This document shows positions 15,988 to 24,293 of a stretch of 53,401 nt of DNA, piece after piece (within the stretch, counting starts at the first letter, position 1; every line of letters starts with the position of its first letter). The notes under the pieces are model-generated. The model did not search any database. It had not been told where the DNA came from and saw only the letters and a list, made by a program, of their open reading frames with translations. The stretch comes from Odoribacteraceae bacterium (lineage in GTDB: Bacteria > Bacteroidota > Bacteroidia > Bacteroidales > Marinifilaceae): contig JAISNC010000060.1 of NCBI GenBank assembly GCA_031276355.1, positions 1 through 53,401 on the forward strand, given 5' to 3'. Position numbers and translations under genes: made by a program.

Positions 15988-17349
15988 ATGAAATCAAGAA
16001 CGGTATTTGTCTGCCGGAACTGCGGGGCACGCGAAGCCAAGTGGGTGGGGAAATGCACCACCTGCGGGGAGTGGAACAGTTTCGAAGAGGAGGTAGAGGT
16101 CTCGCGCAAGGGCAACACGGCGAGGACAACGGCGAGCCAAGGTACCTCCCGCCCGCTGCGCCTGTCGGAGGTGACGATCAACGCCGACGAACGGATGGAC
16201 ACGGGAGACGGGGAGCTGAACCGGGTGCTGGGGGGCGGGATCGTGCCCGGCTCGATGATCTTGCTGGGGGGCGAACCGGGGGTAGGGAAATCGACCCTGG
16301 TGTTACAGTTCGCCTTACAGAATCGCTGCGGGAAGGTCTTGTACGTGTCGGGCGAGGAGAGCGTGGCCCAAATCAAGACGCGGGCACGGCGCCTGGACGC
16401 GGATAACGAGGATTGTTTTTTCCTCTCCGGTAACTCGTTAGAGACCGTGCTGGAACACGCCAGGGCGCTCGAGCCGCGGTTGTTGATCATTGACTCGATC
16501 CAGACGCTGGCTACCGAGATCGTGGACTCCATCCCGGGCAGCCTCTCCCAGATAAGAGAGTGCACCAACGCGCTGCTGCGTTTCTCGAAAGAGAACACGA
16601 TCACGACGATCCTTATCGGTCACATCACCAAGGACGGTCAATTAGCCGGGCCGAAGGTACTCGAACACATGGTGGACACGGTGTTGCAATTCGAGGGCGA
16701 CCAGCAGTACATGTACCGCATCCTGCGATCCATGAAGAATCGCTTCGGGTCGACCTCCGAGGTCGGGATATACGAGATGGTACAATCCGGCCTGAGGCAG
16801 GTATCGAATCCTTCCGAGCTGCTGCTCTCGAATCACGAGCAGGCGCTGAGCGGGATCGCCGTCACGGCTACCGTGGAGGGTATCCGCCCGATCCTGTTAG
16901 AGGTTCAAGCGTTGGTGAGCACGGCGGCTTACGGCACGCCGCAACGCTCCGCCACCGGCTTCGACACGCGCCGCCTCAACATGCTGTTGGCCGTGCTGGA
17001 GAAACGGGTCGGCTTTCGCCTCGCGGCGAAGGACGTGTTCTTGAACATCGCCGGCGGCATCCGCGTGAACGATCCCGCCCTCGACCTGGGGATAGTGATG
17101 GCCGTGCTCTCCTCCAATATCGACACCCCCATCCCCGACGAGACGCTCTTCTCCGGCGAGGTCGGGCTTTCCGGGGAGATCCGCGCCGTGGCCCGCATCG
17201 ACCAACGGGTATCGGAAGCCGAGAAGTTAGGCTTCAAGCGCATGTACATCCCGGCCGGCAATAAAAAAGGGCTGGCCAAAACGCCCGCCCGGCTCGAAAT
17301 CATGTTCGTCTCCAAGATCACCGACATCTGCCGGATGCTATTTAACTAA
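15988..17349 (+). CDS. radA: DNA repair protein RadA
   Basis: A 453-residue RadA (Sms), a RecA-related hexameric helicase that drives branch migration during recombination. All landmarks are present: a four-cysteine zinc finger (C9, C12, C23, C26 in 'CRNCG...CTTCGEW'), Walker A 'GGEPGVGKST' ending near residue 103, Walker B 'RLLIIDSIQ', the RadA-specific 'KNRFG' at 250-254, and a C-terminal Lon-protease-like domain ('DVFLNIAGGIRVNDPALDLGI'). Its last four bases overlap the end of the convergent thioredoxin-like gene. Confidence 0.97.
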   Translation: MKSRTVFVCRNCGAREAKWVGKCTTCGEWNSFEEEVEVSRKGNTARTTASQGTSRPLRLSEVTINADERMDTGDGELNRVLGGGIVPGSMILLGGEPGVGKSTLVLQFALQNRCGKVLYVSGEESVAQIKTRARRLDADNEDCFFLSGNSLETVLEHARALEPRLLIIDSIQTLATEIVDSIPGSLSQIRECTNALLRFSKENTITTILIGHITKDGQLAGPKVLEHMVDTVLQFEGDQQYMYRILRSMKNRFGSTSEVGIYEMVQSGLRQVSNPSELLLSNHEQALSGIAVTATVEGIRPILLEVQALVSTAAYGTPQRSATGFDTRRLNMLLAVLEKRVGFRLAAKDVFLNIAGGIRVNDPALDLGIVMAVLSSNIDTPIPDETLFSGEVGLSGEIRAVARIDQRVSEAEKLGFKRMYIPAGNKKGLAKTPARLEIMFVSKITDICRMLFN

Positions 17350-17864
17350 AGGGCTTGAACCCTCCTGCACAACTCCCCGGCGGAGATCTTCAACGACTCT
17401 ACATGCATCTCTACCACCCGTTGTAGCGGATTGATCAAGTAGACGCGCGGCGTGTAGGCCTTGGCAAATGTATTGAAAACCGCCCGATCCGTATCCAAGT
17501 AATAGGGCATGGTCAATTGAGCCTCGGCCCAATAACTGCTCACCGCGCCCGCCGTCTCCTCGCGAGAGATCAGCACGACGGCAACGGCCGGATCACTCTT
17601 CAGTACATTCCACGCCGCCTCTATCACCGGCAGCACCCGCTGACAATCCCCGCACGTGGTAGCAAAAAGAACAAGCAACGTCTTCTTGCCGGCAAGATCA
17701 CTTTTACTCAATGCCCCCGCCTCGTTAGAGAGTGTAAAATCGGGGATCTCGTCTCCTACCTTGATGTAACTGCTCGCCTCATAGAGATCCTCGCCGTCAC
17801 TTCTCACGCACGAAAACAGGCAAGCCATCAAGAGAGAGAAAATAAATGTAGTCGTCTCTTTCAT
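17346..17864 (-). CDS. TlpA-like thioredoxin-fold lipoprotein
   Basis: A 172-residue exported thiol-disulfide protein. 'MKETTTFIFSLLMACLFSC' is a lipoprotein signal with the cysteine at 19. The thioredoxin-like domain (AhpC/TSA-Redoxin type) contains the redox pair C71-G-D-C74 in 'FATTCGDCQRV', preceded by 'GDEIPDFTLSNEAG'. 'TPRVYLINPLQRVVEM' matches the cis-proline region. It is probably a periplasmic reductase or peroxiredoxin-like partner; its client is unknown. It is separated from the TPR gene upstream by a strong terminator, so it is likely to have its own promoter. Confidence 0.85.
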   Translation of the reverse strand: MKETTTFIFSLLMACLFSCVRSDGEDLYEASSYIKVGDEIPDFTLSNEAGALSKSDLAGKKTLLVLFATTCGDCQRVLPVIEAAWNVLKSDPAVAVVLISREETAGAVSSYWAEAQLTMPYYLDTDRAVFNTFAKAYTPRVYLINPLQRVVEMHVESLKISAGELCRRVQAL

Positions 17865-17940
17865 CTTTATCTATTTAAGGCCAATGTACGCGTTTCTCGA
17901 ATCGTATAAATAAAAAATAACACGGTCTCATTTTTATCCA

Positions 17941-17984
17941 TAAGCAAGCGGGAATGGCATCGTCGCTCCCGCTTGCTTACTTTT
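17941..17984. terminator. Strong hairpin ending the TonB operon
   Basis: Perfect 13-bp arms (TAAGCAAGCGGGA at 17941-17953 and its complement at 17967-17979) with a 13-nt loop. It lies about 60 bp after the end of the TPR gene on the minus strand. A T-rich tract (CTTTTTCCC) follows on the plus strand, and on the minus strand the stem is followed by weaker T-poor sequence, so it may work in both directions. Confidence 0.65.
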
Positions 17985-18040
17985 TCCCACGAACACCACC
18001 CGGCACAAGCGTTTGAAATAGCTCCTTGAACCGTAACCGG

Positions 18041-19711
18041 CTACTGGATCGTGATCCCTTGCAGGGCGTCGATCGCCCCCTGATCGTTGGGGCTATATTC
18101 CAACACTTTCGAGAAGTACTCCTTCGCCTTGAGGTACTCGGCTTTCGCGAAATCCGGGTTACCGTTGTGTTTTTCGGTAATGGCATCCGCCTGCACGTAG
18201 TAATAATAGCCCAGGTACTTGCAACACTCTATCAACTCGGCTTTATACCTTTCCGAGTTCCCTGATTCCAGCACGATCTCCATCATCTTCTCGTAATAGG
18301 GCTTGGCCAAACCTTGCAGGGTTTCCGGATCCAGTTGCGAGTAAATACGGGCCCGCCAAATATAGGCCGGGGCGAATTTGGGTGCCAACTCGGAGAGGCG
18401 AGCGAAGACGGTATCTGCTTTTTGCAAAACAACCGTCCGTCTCTCCGGCACGGAGTCCCTCGCCCCGAGAATGTACAGGTTCCGGCCTCTCTTGAAAAGC
18501 AACTGGAGATCGGGGGCGGGAAGCGTCGACTCGTAAAGAGCAAGATAGTGGTCCGCCGAATCGCGGCTTCCTATCTTGATGAATAGATCGCCGATGGTCG
18601 CCCACATCGCCTTCTTGGTAGTATCTTTCTGCACGATCTTCCCGTAATAGGGGATCGCGGCCGCGATCTGCTCGTTAGCCACCAACTGGTCGGCATAACA
18701 GAGATAATCTTGGGTGATGTGATTCTCCCGCGGGGTAGTCTCTATGAAGTGCTGGATGGCTTCCAGGCTCTTTTTGCCGGGTTCGATCTTAGCCAGCGCG
18801 TATGCATACAAACGCTTGGCCACCAAATTATCGGGTGTCTTTTGCAGTACCGGCAGAATGATGGGAAGCATCTTGTCGTATTGCTTGTCAAAATGCAGGA
18901 TGCCCGCGTACCTGAGCAGATGTTCCACGTCGTAATACCCCGATTCGATAAAACGGGCGTAATGTTGTACCGCGTTTTTAGAATCACCTTGTGCCTCGTA
19001 CAGTTCACCAATCACGCAATCGACTCCCGTGAAATCGGGAGCAAACTCCTTGACGGCATTCAATCTCTCCAACGAGACAGCCCTGTTAGAGTTAGACGAC
19101 ATATAGATACGGGCATTCTTCACGTAAGCCCCGATCAATTCCGGCGAGAAATGAATAGCGTGATCGTACGTCGTGGCGGCTTCGCCTAATTGACGTTGAG
19201 CGCGTAACAAGTCTCCCTCGAGCAAAAAGGGCAGTCCACTTTTACGATCCACCTTTTTCGCCTGCTCTATGTACTCCCGGGCCTTGGTCACGTTACCTGC
19301 TTGCATGTATGCCCGCGCGACCGCCACGTAAACGTTCACATCTTTCTTGTAAAGACGACCGGAGAGTATCTCTTTAAAAAGCGCCTCTGCCTTCTTCACG
19401 TCCTCCTTTAACAAGAATACGCCCAAGCCAATTTGATTGTAAGGATCCGCGGGTAACACCTCTACCCCTTTCTCGAAATAGAGGCGCGCGGAGTCCTGTT
19501 TGCCTAACATCAAATAACTTTCACCGAGATAATAGCACGCTTCGGCCTTCTCTTCCGGGGAGGAGATCGTGTTCAACTTCTTCAAAAAATAAACTTTTGA
19601 AGCACTATACATCCCCGACTCGTACAGGTGTATCCCGGTAGTATTGTCTGCCATGCTTGTAAAACCGAGCGTTAACAGGCAGATACAACTCGTCATCTTT
19701 ACTATTTTCAT
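18041..19711 (-). CDS. Exported TPR-repeat protein of the TonB operon
   Basis: A 556-residue protein with an N-terminal signal ('MKIVKMTSCICLLTLGFTSMA') and tetratricopeptide repeats along nearly its whole length ('AEACYYLGESYLMLGKQDSARLYFEKG', 'AREYIEQAKKV', 'AVQHYARFIESG'). TPRs form protein-binding superhelices, here presumably in the periplasm. It is the last gene of the exbB-exbD-exbD-tonB-pstS-like operon, 12 bp after the PstS-like gene. This gene order recurs in Bacteroidetes, which suggests a role in assembling or regulating the TonB machinery, but the actual function is not known to me. Confidence 0.85.
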   Translation of the reverse strand: MKIVKMTSCICLLTLGFTSMADNTTGIHLYESGMYSASKVYFLKKLNTISSPEEKAEACYYLGESYLMLGKQDSARLYFEKGVEVLPADPYNQIGLGVFLLKEDVKKAEALFKEILSGRLYKKDVNVYVAVARAYMQAGNVTKAREYIEQAKKVDRKSGLPFLLEGDLLRAQRQLGEAATTYDHAIHFSPELIGAYVKNARIYMSSNSNRAVSLERLNAVKEFAPDFTGVDCVIGELYEAQGDSKNAVQHYARFIESGYYDVEHLLRYAGILHFDKQYDKMLPIILPVLQKTPDNLVAKRLYAYALAKIEPGKKSLEAIQHFIETTPRENHITQDYLCYADQLVANEQIAAAIPYYGKIVQKDTTKKAMWATIGDLFIKIGSRDSADHYLALYESTLPAPDLQLLFKRGRNLYILGARDSVPERRTVVLQKADTVFARLSELAPKFAPAYIWRARIYSQLDPETLQGLAKPYYEKMMEIVLESGNSERYKAELIECCKYLGYYYYVQADAITEKHNGNPDFAKAEYLKAKEYFSKVLEYSPNDQGAIDALQGITIQ

Positions 19712-19723
19712 GATATTTCTACG

Positions 19724-20668
19724 TTATTCATTTTTAATATGCACCACATTCACGGGCATGGTCGCGGGCAGTAGTCCGGCCTTCAAGATGATCCGTTGCC
19801 CCCTTGAAGAGGTGATAAAATTGGTGAGACCGGAAGGCAAGCCGCTACGAGGGTCATTCAAGTTGATGTAAATATCCCTCGTGAACGGGTAATCCCCGGA
19901 ATTTAAATAATACTGGTATGGTTGATAGCTATTCTGGTAGGTAGGCTCTGTCGAACGACTTACCCGTACTACCTGGATTTCCGAACGGAACTCCCTGCTC
20001 AACGAGTCGTGCTCCTCGCTGATCCAGTTCACCCCGATCACGCCCAGCGCGTCTCGCGTCCGGGCCACGTATTCGATGACCGCGCGGTTTGTCCCCGCGC
20101 CGTAAGAACGAGGAGAAAGACGACCGCCCCTGCAAATCGAATCCACCACGTAACGCACGGTGCTGGAGTTCGAATGATCGTAAACGACGCGTATCGTATC
20201 CCCCTTGGAGCCGGGAATCAACTCCTTCCAGCGGGTCACCTCGCCGGAGAAAATCGCTTGTAACCCGGCAACGCTGAGGATCGAATCCGGATTCTCCTTG
20301 TGCACGATCAACGCGATCCCGTCTACGGCGATCTTGATGGACTTAGGGAAGAATTTCCGGCTATGAAAAGAGTCCAACTCATCCGCCGTCAACGGCCGAG
20401 TGGCGACCACGAACCGCACGCTGTCACGCAACAGCAAATTCATGGCCTCCACTTCGTTGGTATAATTGGGAATGATGTCCGCCAGCGGGTAGGAAGCCTC
20501 GAACACGTCCAGCTCTTCCTGCACGAACGGGGAGAGCGTTTCATCAACGGCCACGGGAACCACCCCGCTAAACAGCGTGTCTTGTGGTTTCGCGTTCTTG
20601 CTCTTACAAGCGACAAGCCCGCAGAGAGAGAACAAGAGACACGCTATTTTATACCATCCCACCATCAT
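19724..20668 (-). CDS. PstS-like substrate-binding lipoprotein in TonB operon
   Basis: The frame reaches back to 20758 inside tonB, but the convincing start is 'MMVGWYKIACLLFSLCGLVAC' at 20668, 8 bp after the tonB stop, giving a 314-residue lipoprotein (cysteine at about 21). The fold looks like the type-2 periplasmic binding protein of phosphate carriers: 'FVVATRPLTADELDSF', 'VDGIALIVHKENPDSILSVAGLQAIFSGEVTRW', 'RVVYDHSNSSTVRYVVDSI'. No Pst permease or ATPase genes are near. The steady presence of such proteins beside tonB in Bacteroidetes suggests a role other than phosphate ABC uptake. Confidence 0.85.
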   Translation of the reverse strand: MMVGWYKIACLLFSLCGLVACKSKNAKPQDTLFSGVVPVAVDETLSPFVQEELDVFEASYPLADIIPNYTNEVEAMNLLLRDSVRFVVATRPLTADELDSFHSRKFFPKSIKIAVDGIALIVHKENPDSILSVAGLQAIFSGEVTRWKELIPGSKGDTIRVVYDHSNSSTVRYVVDSICRGGRLSPRSYGAGTNRAVIEYVARTRDALGVIGVNWISEEHDSLSREFRSEIQVVRVSRSTEPTYQNSYQPYQYYLNSGDYPFTRDIYINLNDPRSGLPSGLTNFITSSRGQRIILKAGLLPATMPVNVVHIKNE

Positions 20669-20676
20669 ACAACCGG

Positions 20677-21504
20677 TTACTGTTGCTCCAACACGAAGAC
20701 GATAGGTATGGTGAACTTTGCCGAGACAGGAACACCGCGCTGTCTTCCGGGAATCCAATTGGGCATCTTACCCACGACGCGAACGGCCTCTTTATCCAGC
20801 GAGGGATCTACCGATCTGGCGACCATGATATCCCTCACGGCCCCGTCACGGCCCACCACGAATTGCACGTACACTTTTCCCGAGATGCCCATCTCCGATG
20901 CCACGGTGGGGTATCTCAAGTTATCGTTCAGCCATTTGTTCATCGCCGCTATACCTCCCGGAAAGGCGGGATCTTGCTCCACGACTGTAAACACGATGTC
21001 CTCTTCCGCTTCCATCACCACCTTGTGGTCATCCAGGTCGGCGATATCGGCACCCGCTTCATCATCATTTCCGACCACGTCGGCCACCGAGATAGCCGCC
21101 GTTGCCTTGTTCAACTCGTCTTGCGTTTTCATCTCCTCATCGGGCGGGACCTCCTCGTCGGATTTAATCACGGGAGCGGTAAACTTGATCGTGGTCTTCA
21201 AGGCCGGAGGGGGGGGCACGTTTTGCGCGACCACCTTATTCTCCTCTTTCACCTCGGGCAGTTCCATGATTAAATCCTGGAACTCGGCTACGGTCGTCAC
21301 GCGCTCGCTCCCGGCCGGGGTCAGAAAGTCCACCACCGTGGGAAAGATCATCACGCATACAACGAATGCAATCACAGAAACGTAAGCAATCAAATGACGC
21401 TTGGTAGTCCCCGCACGGAGCGCATAAGCCCCGTACGCTTTATTCCTGTTGACAAAGACTAAGTCTAACCAAGTCTGTCCAACAATGTTAATGTCCCTTG
21501 CCAT
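20677..21504 (-). CDS. tonB: Energy transducer TonB
   Basis: A 275-residue TonB. The single membrane anchor is about residues 37-60 ('LIAYVSVIAFVVCVMIF'). An acidic, proline-containing periplasmic spacer follows ('PPPPALKTTIKFTAPVIKSDEEVPPDEEM'-type sequence, about 95-150), and then the C-terminal TonB domain with 'FPGGIAAMNKWLNDNLRYP' and 'GKVYVQFVVGRDGAV'. It transmits proton-motive energy from ExbB/ExbD to SusC-type receptors. Its gene lies 11 bp after exbD in a tight minus-strand operon. Confidence 0.93.
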   Translation of the reverse strand: MARDINIVGQTWLDLVFVNRNKAYGAYALRAGTTKRHLIAYVSVIAFVVCVMIFPTVVDFLTPAGSERVTTVAEFQDLIMELPEVKEENKVVAQNVPPPPALKTTIKFTAPVIKSDEEVPPDEEMKTQDELNKATAAISVADVVGNDDEAGADIADLDDHKVVMEAEEDIVFTVVEQDPAFPGGIAAMNKWLNDNLRYPTVASEMGISGKVYVQFVVGRDGAVRDIMVARSVDPSLDKEAVRVVGKMPNWIPGRQRGVPVSAKFTIPIVFVLEQQ

Positions 21505-21515
21505 AGCTATTGATT

Positions 21516-22199
21516 TTATTGTTCTTCGTATACGATTTCTTCTATCACCTCCTGGTGCACGACATACGATTCGTCCTTGGTAAACTCCTTCAACAAGAAG
21601 AGGTCACCCTGCTCGATATCGACGATCGAATAACGCCCGATTTTACAGATGAGCATCTCGTCCAGCACATCCATCAAGTTCGTATAGGTGGCGAAATCCG
21701 ACGCCTTGATCACCACCGCCGGGGCTCCCTTCTCCTTTTTGATCGTGGACACCTCCCTGTTATAGGTCGTGTCGGTGATCTCCAGGTTCTTCTTACGTTG
21801 ATCCAACTCGGAGATCTTTTGCACGATAGAGCCATTCCGCCTTAACAAGTAAGCGCGCAATCCATCGGGATCCGCCGAGAAATTAGTCTCTACCAAAGTC
21901 GTGTTCTCGTAATTCTCCGAAGGCAATCCCTCATAGTAATACACCTTGTTGTCCTTTCCCAGCAAGACCGTGATGGCCTCGGACGCTTTCAACTTATCCT
22001 GTTCGCTCTCGTCCTTGACATCTTTTCTCGGCATGCTGATCTCCATCGTCTGAGGCTTGCTCATCGTGGTACAGAGCATGAAGAAGGTAATCAGCAACAT
22101 ATTCATATCCACCATCGGCGTGAAGTCCACCCGGATAGCGATCTTTTTCTGTTTACCTTTTTTCCTGCCGCCACTATCATTTTCTTGTATCTCTGCCAT
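21516..22199 (-). CDS. exbD: Biopolymer transport protein ExbD (second copy)
   Basis: A 227-residue ExbD/TolR-family protein with one membrane helix near residues 24-46. The conserved membrane aspartate is D31 in 'FTPMVDMNMLLITFFML', needed for proton translocation in this family. The periplasmic domain is longer than in E. coli (about 141 residues), as is usual in Bacteroidetes. It lies between the first exbD and tonB, with 20 and 11 bp gaps. Confidence 0.92.
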   Translation of the reverse strand: MAEIQENDSGGRKKGKQKKIAIRVDFTPMVDMNMLLITFFMLCTTMSKPQTMEISMPRKDVKDESEQDKLKASEAITVLLGKDNKVYYYEGLPSENYENTTLVETNFSADPDGLRAYLLRRNGSIVQKISELDQRKKNLEITDTTYNREVSTIKKEKGAPAVVIKASDFATYTNLMDVLDEMLICKIGRYSIVDIEQGDLFLLKEFTKDESYVVHQEVIEEIVYEEQ

Positions 22200-22219
22200 A
22201 TTCTTTCAAATTATAGCCC

Positions 22220-22876
22220 CTACGCGGGGGGCGCGTTTCGTAAAGAGGTGATTAAATTGTAGCGTTGCTCCCTCAAATCTTGCAGCGTGTTCATGATGTC
22301 CCGGATGAGCGGGTAGGGCGTGTTAGCGTCCGCCTTGATCGCGATCGCGAGATCCGGTTTCCTCGCTGACGGATCCGGATTCTCCCTATAAGCCTTCTGT
22401 ATCCGTTCCGTCCATACCGTCCGGGCCGTCTGCATCCACATCTTGAACTGGTTATCCGTGCTGTCGCACGGGATCCCGTACTCCATGATCACCTTGTCCT
22501 GTTGCTCCGGAGAGAGTGCCAGGAAACTTTTCATCCCGGCGATGGGTACCCCGAAGGAGGGCAACAAGCTGAACTTTTTCAGTTCCTCCTCGTTGAACTC
22601 GATCTCGTACAACCGCCCCAGCTCCGCCAAGGCATTGCGCCGGTCATTGGGATTGTCCATGGACATGAACACCTTCCCATTCGGTTCGATGAGTATTGAC
22701 ACGATGTTGCTCTCCGGTATCTTGATCTCGGACACGGATTGAGGCGGGTTCACCGACACCGGCTCTTTCTGTATAAATGTCGAGGTCAACATGAAGAAAG
22801 TCAACAGCAGCACCGTCACGTCGGACATGGCCGTCATGTCAATAAACGTCGATTTCTTTTTTATCTTTTTGCTCAT
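22220..22876 (-). CDS. exbD: Biopolymer transport protein ExbD (first copy)
   Basis: A 218-residue ExbD/TolR-family protein. The membrane helix begins at about residue 12, with the conserved aspartate D19 in 'MSDVTVLLLTFFML'. The periplasmic part ends 'LAIAIKADANTPYPLIRDIMNTLQD', a typical ExbD segment. Two unequal ExbD copies in tandem are common in Bacteroidetes and may form a hetero-oligomer inside the ExbB pentamer. Gap of 23 bp to exbB. Confidence 0.92.
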   Translation of the reverse strand: MSKKIKKKSTFIDMTAMSDVTVLLLTFFMLTSTFIQKEPVSVNPPQSVSEIKIPESNIVSILIEPNGKVFMSMDNPNDRRNALAELGRLYEIEFNEEELKKFSLLPSFGVPIAGMKSFLALSPEQQDKVIMEYGIPCDSTDNQFKMWMQTARTVWTERIQKAYRENPDPSARKPDLAIAIKADANTPYPLIRDIMNTLQDLREQRYNLITSLRNAPPA

Positions 22877-22899
22877 GATGATAACAATCTAAAGCGGGG

Positions 22900-23721
22900 T
22901 TATTTCTTCCCGGCAAAAGTTTGTACCAGGTAAGCGCCCATTTCGTCAATACTGTGGGTGATCCCGTCAATCTTCGTCGTGAAGAAGTTATAAGCGATGA
23001 CCGCGCAAGCACCCGTTGCAATACCGAATGCCGTGTTCACCAGCGCCTCCGAGATACCCGTCGAGAGCGCGATCGAGTCCGTGCCACCCGTGGAAGAGAG
23101 AGCCGCGAACGACCGGATCATCCCGATAACGGTACCGAGCAGCCCCAGCAACGTTCCCAACGTCGTGATCGTGGCGATCACCGACAGGTTTTGTTCCATC
23201 GTCGGCAGCTCCAGCATCGTGGCCTCTTCCAAGTCCTGGCGAACGGCCAGTTGTCTCTCCTCCTTGGCCAGTTGCTCGTTCTGGCTCACCTCCTTGTAGG
23301 TCTTCAACGAGCTCTTGATCACGTTAGCCACGCTCCCCTGCTGGGCATCGCACAACGCGTTGGCCTCGTCGAGATTCCCTTTATCCAGCGCCCCTTTCAC
23401 CCTGACCACGAACTGTTGCAGGTCTTTCTTACCTTTCGCCTTGCGCAACGCGAAAAAGCGCTCGACGCTCAACGTCAAGACCGTCAACAACAGGGTTTGG
23501 ATGAGGGGCACGATGATCCCACCCTTGTAGATGGTTCCCAGCAAATTCCCCTGCACCGGGTGATTGTTGGGATCATTATTAATAAAGTTACTCGGATTCC
23601 CGTACACGTACTCGTAAATCACGACTGCCAACACGAAGCAGAGCAAAATGATAGGAAAGGCGGAGATGCCTATTTTCCCTGACTTCTTCTTTTGAACGTT
23701 TTTCTTTTCAGCTTTTTCCAT
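22900..23721 (-). CDS. exbB: MotA/TolQ/ExbB proton channel family protein
   Basis: A 273-residue inner-membrane channel subunit with membrane helices near 20-40 ('IILLCFVLAVVIYEYVYG'), 70-90 and two C-terminal ones. The family signature is 'ATITTLGTLLGLLGTVIGMIRSFAALS', followed by 'ISEALVNTAFGIATGACAVIAYNFF'. It forms the stator channel that powers TonB. It is the first gene of the operon, with a good promoter about 200 bp upstream. Confidence 0.94.
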   Translation of the reverse strand: MEKAEKKNVQKKKSGKIGISAFPIILLCFVLAVVIYEYVYGNPSNFINNDPNNHPVQGNLLGTIYKGGIIVPLIQTLLLTVLTLSVERFFALRKAKGKKDLQQFVVRVKGALDKGNLDEANALCDAQQGSVANVIKSSLKTYKEVSQNEQLAKEERQLAVRQDLEEATMLELPTMEQNLSVIATITTLGTLLGLLGTVIGMIRSFAALSSTGGTDSIALSTGISEALVNTAFGIATGACAVIAYNFFTTKIDGITHSIDEMGAYLVQTFAGKK

Positions 23722-23916
23722 GATGTTTGATTTTTTTTGTTGTTAATCTAAAGTATTATAATTACATCTCTTTCTATTTTTTCCCTTCCCTCGATCGCGC
23801 ATGCCTTCCGCAAAAGTCACAGCACTCCTGCTTCCAGGCAGGGTAGCCTGCAACGAAGATTCTAAAACACTATATAATAGCATAATCATCATCACTTCTA
23901 CAAATTTTTGCGAGAA

Positions 23917-23946
23917 CAAAGTTATGTTTTTTTTTTGATAAACAAA
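23917..23946 (-). promoter_or_regulatory. Promoter of the exbB-exbD-exbD-tonB operon
   Basis: On the minus strand a TTTG -33 element (23946-23943) and an exact TAACTTTG -7 element (23924-23917) are separated by 18 bp. This is the best Bacteroidetes promoter match in the window. Transcription would start near 23910, leaving a long AT-rich 5' leader of about 190 nt before exbB. Confidence 0.65.
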
Positions 23947-24112
23947 AAACAAGATCGAAATCGTAGCACAAAAGTATTTTTTTATCATTTTATAACTAAC
24001 AACCATGCATTAAAAAAGCACTTCTTCACGCCTTCTCACACTCCGTGAACACCATACATCCATATCACCTATCATGAACCGCCACGCGATCGTTAGACAT
24101 ATATACAAAGAG

Positions 24113-24262
24113 GCTGTCTCAAAAGTCGGTTTTCGTCACGACGACCCGCGAGAAGTCGCGCGGCACGAGGCAAAGCAGGAAGCAATCCGGGAAACTGTGA
24201 ATCACCGGATTGCTTCGAGCTACGCTCTTGCGATGACGGCCATTCGAGACTTTTGAGACAGC
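24113..24262. repeat. Palindromic repeat (REP/MITE-like), copy 2
   Basis: A 150-bp element with 15-bp terminal inverted repeats (24113-24127, GCTGTCTCAAAAGTC, and 24248-24262). Inside, GAAGCAATCCGG and CCGGATTGCTTC pair around a short loop, and GTTTTCGTCA resembles the core of the 12.9-kb copy. The ends differ between the copies (TGTCTC here, TGTGTC there), so they are related but diverged subfamilies. It sits just past the end of import locus 2 and could form a long hairpin in RNA. Confidence 0.78.
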
Positions 24263-24293
24263 TCTATTTTAAAACGCGTTACGCCCCCGTTCG

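Larger units (their letters stand above)
23722..24293. other. Intergenic region with operon promoter and palindromic repeat
   Basis: This 570-bp gap contains the exbB operon promoter (23917-23946) with an AT-rich leader of about 190 nt, and the second palindromic repeat (24113-24262). I see no gene or RNA that I can name in it. Confidence 0.6.

Noticed and set aside
24074..24256. 60-codon frame in the 24.1-kb palindrome
   Set aside because: It lies in a palindromic repeat, and its sequence is explained by the inverted arms.
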